Below are positions 62,693 through 64,000 of a stretch of DNA of 64,000 bases, piece after piece. This DNA comes from Flavobacterium fluviale (GTDB lineage Bacteria; Bacteroidota; Bacteroidia; Flavobacteriales; Flavobacteriaceae): NCBI RefSeq assembly GCF_003312915.1, contig NZ_CP030261.1:3968001-4032000 (forward strand), read 5' to 3'. Each line of letters starts with the position of its first letter. Within the stretch, counting starts at the first letter, position 1. The notes beneath the pieces are model-generated. The model was not told the DNA's origin. It was given only the letters and a program-made list of their open reading frames with translations, and did not search any database. Made by a program: the position numbers and the translations under genes.

Positions 62693-64000
62693 TTAGTGTT
62701 TAATTGATTCTACTTTTTTCTCATTGATATAGGTATTTATAAAATTTATATTTTTTACGTTTTTTAATAAATAGACAGAATCTACTTTCTGAATTTTCAC
62801 GTTTTTAAGTGTAATATTTTCCACTGGAGATGCTGCATATCCTTCTGCCCAAACGCTGTATTTACCACCGTTTTTCACATTTACATTTTCTAAACTTACA
62901 TTTCTGATTGTTGGAATAAAATTCCCTGTCTGCGATCCATATACATTATAAAACATGTTTAATTTTAAAACACATTCTTTAACAGTACCTACTTCAAGAT
63001 TTCTAACAAAAATATCTTCGATAACGCCGCCCCTTTTAGAGTTGGTTTTGATACGAATGGCGCGATCCAGATTGGGACTGTCCATTACACAATTTTCAAC
63101 AAACACATTATTTACGCCTGCAGAAATTTCGCTCCCAATAACTACACCGCCGTGACCATCGATCATTTTGCAGTTTTGTACAATTATATTCTTACTCGGA
63201 ATTGCTACTCTTCTTCCATCGGCATCGCGTCCGGATTTTATTGCAATACAATCGTCGCCAGTATTAAAAGTGCAGTTTTTAATTACAATGTTTTGAGAAT
63301 ATTCAGGATCGCATCCATCATTATTTGGCCCATGGCTGTTAACCGTTACACCATCAATAATCATGTTGTTTGTTTTTATTGGATGCAGAATCCAAAAAGG
63401 AGAATTTATAATGGTAACATCTTTAATTAATGCCGTATTGCATTCAAAAAATTCAATGAAATTTGGACGAAGATATCTTCCTTCACCAAAAATACGTTCT
63501 GCAACAGGAACTCCTTTTTCGGCCATATCGACTAATACTTCACGATTTGTGGGGTCGTTTTGAGATGGAATCCCTTTTTTCCAGCCGTAATTTTTTCCGC
63601 CAGACCAAATCCACCAGTTGGTACTGTCTGCCTGACCGTTTAAAGTACCTTTTCCAGTTACAGCAATATTGGTTTTATTTTTCGCATAAATGAGCGGTGA
63701 ATAATTCATTACTTCTGTTCCTTCCCAAGAAGTATGAACGATTGGATAATCTTTAGGATTTAAACTAAATAGAATCTCGGCATTATCTTGTAAATGCAGA
63801 TTAACATTACTTTCTAAATATATAGCGCCTGTTAAATATTTTCCGTTTGGAACCAAAACCTGCCCGCCTCCATTTGCCGCACATTGTTTTATTGCTTTTT
63901 GAAAAGCTTCTGTATTTAGCGTTTTTCCATCTGCAACAGCGCCAAAATCATTTATGTTGTACACTTTATCCTCAAAATGTGTCTGTGGAATACTTTTTAG
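62693..64000 (-). CDS. GH28 polygalacturonase-family hydrolase, 5' end outside the window
   Basis: The frame is open through the right edge of the window: before the GTG at 63964 it reads SIPQTHFEDKVYN without a stop, so the gene starts outside and its signal peptide is not seen. At least 435 residues are present. GH28 catalytic motifs: NNDGCDPE, TGDDCIAIKSG, GHGGVVIGSE and RAIRIKTN, all intact. It is a canonical member, unlike the GH28 at 11.5 kb. It should cut galacturonan or rhamnogalacturonan chains and belongs to the same operon as SusC, 33 bases away. The pectin locus therefore continues beyond this window. Confidence 0.92.
   Translation of the reverse strand, partial: LKSIPQTHFEDKVYNINDFGAVADGKTLNTEAFQKAIKQCAANGGGQVLVPNGKYLTGAIYLESNVNLHLQDNAEILFSLNPKDYPIVHTSWEGTEVMNYSPLIYAKNKTNIAVTGKGTLNGQADSTNWWIWSGGKNYGWKKGIPSQNDPTNREVLVDMAEKGVPVAERIFGEGRYLRPNFIEFFECNTALIKDVTIINSPFWILHPIKTNNMIIDGVTVNSHGPNNDGCDPEYSQNIVIKNCTFNTGDDCIAIKSGRDADGRRVAIPSKNIIVQNCKMIDGHGGVVIGSEISAGVNNVFVENCVMDSPNLDRAIRIKTNSKRGGVIEDIFVRNLEVGTVKECVLKLNMFYNVYGSQTGNFIPTIRNVSLENVNVKNGGKYSVWAEGYAASPVENITLKNVKIQKVDSVYLLKNVKNINFINTYINEKKVESIKH

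Overview
The window looks like a chromosome segment of a Flavobacterium-like member of the Bacteroidota. The DNA is AT-rich. Outer-membrane sugar uptake is of the SusC/SusD type. Several surface proteins depend on or sit beside type IX secretion (T9SS) parts: PorP/SprF, an OmpA protein with PorE-like layout, and two proteins with a gliding-motility type C-terminal domain. Promoters resemble the Bacteroidota form TTTG-N19-TAnnTTTG, and the gaps hold repeat families typical of flavobacteria. No tRNA, rRNA, CRISPR array, transposase or phage structural gene was seen.

Layout. (1) 0-11 kb: L-rhamnose use. RhaT imports rhamnose; a TIM-barrel isomerase, an FGGY kinase and a fused aldolase/dehydrogenase convert it to dihydroxyacetone phosphate and lactate; LutABC at the end of the cluster oxidises lactate to pyruvate. 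A divergent GntR regulator is probably the switch. A short gene for a histone H1-like protein follows. (2) 11.5-14.1 kb: a two-gene unit of a DUF4861 lipoprotein and a divergent GH28 enzyme. (3) 14.3-20.6 kb: two small proteins of unknown role, a soluble histidine kinase with an NtrC-type sigma-54 regulator, and two tandem AraC-type regulators. (4) 20.7-46.1 kb: a surface-fibre locus on the minus strand, with an OmpA/PorE-like protein, PorP/SprF, a T9SS type B C-terminal-domain protein, a collagen-like protein with a peptidase S74 chaperone domain, two repeat proteins of unknown family, a 2422-residue collagen-like protein containing 48 tandem 99-bp repeats, and a 2191-residue adhesin with eleven 73-residue modules. 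(5) 46.7-64 kb: a pectin/rhamnogalacturonan utilisation locus (CE12 esterase, three kinds of pectin-active hydrolases and lyases, two GH105 enzymes, GH43, DUF4861, an alpha/beta hydrolase, SusD, SusC and a GH28 cut by the window end).

How the parts fit. The polysaccharide locus should cut pectin and rhamnogalacturonan at the surface and in the periplasm into galacturonate and rhamnose; the rhamnose cluster then takes the rhamnose through lactaldehyde and lactate to pyruvate. The region between them is the least ordinary part: a set of long, phage-fibre-like or collagen-like secreted proteins sharing an N-terminal module, most without a visible T9SS C-terminal signal, next to PorP/SprF and PorE-like partners. 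This is the best candidate here for an undescribed surface-fibre system.
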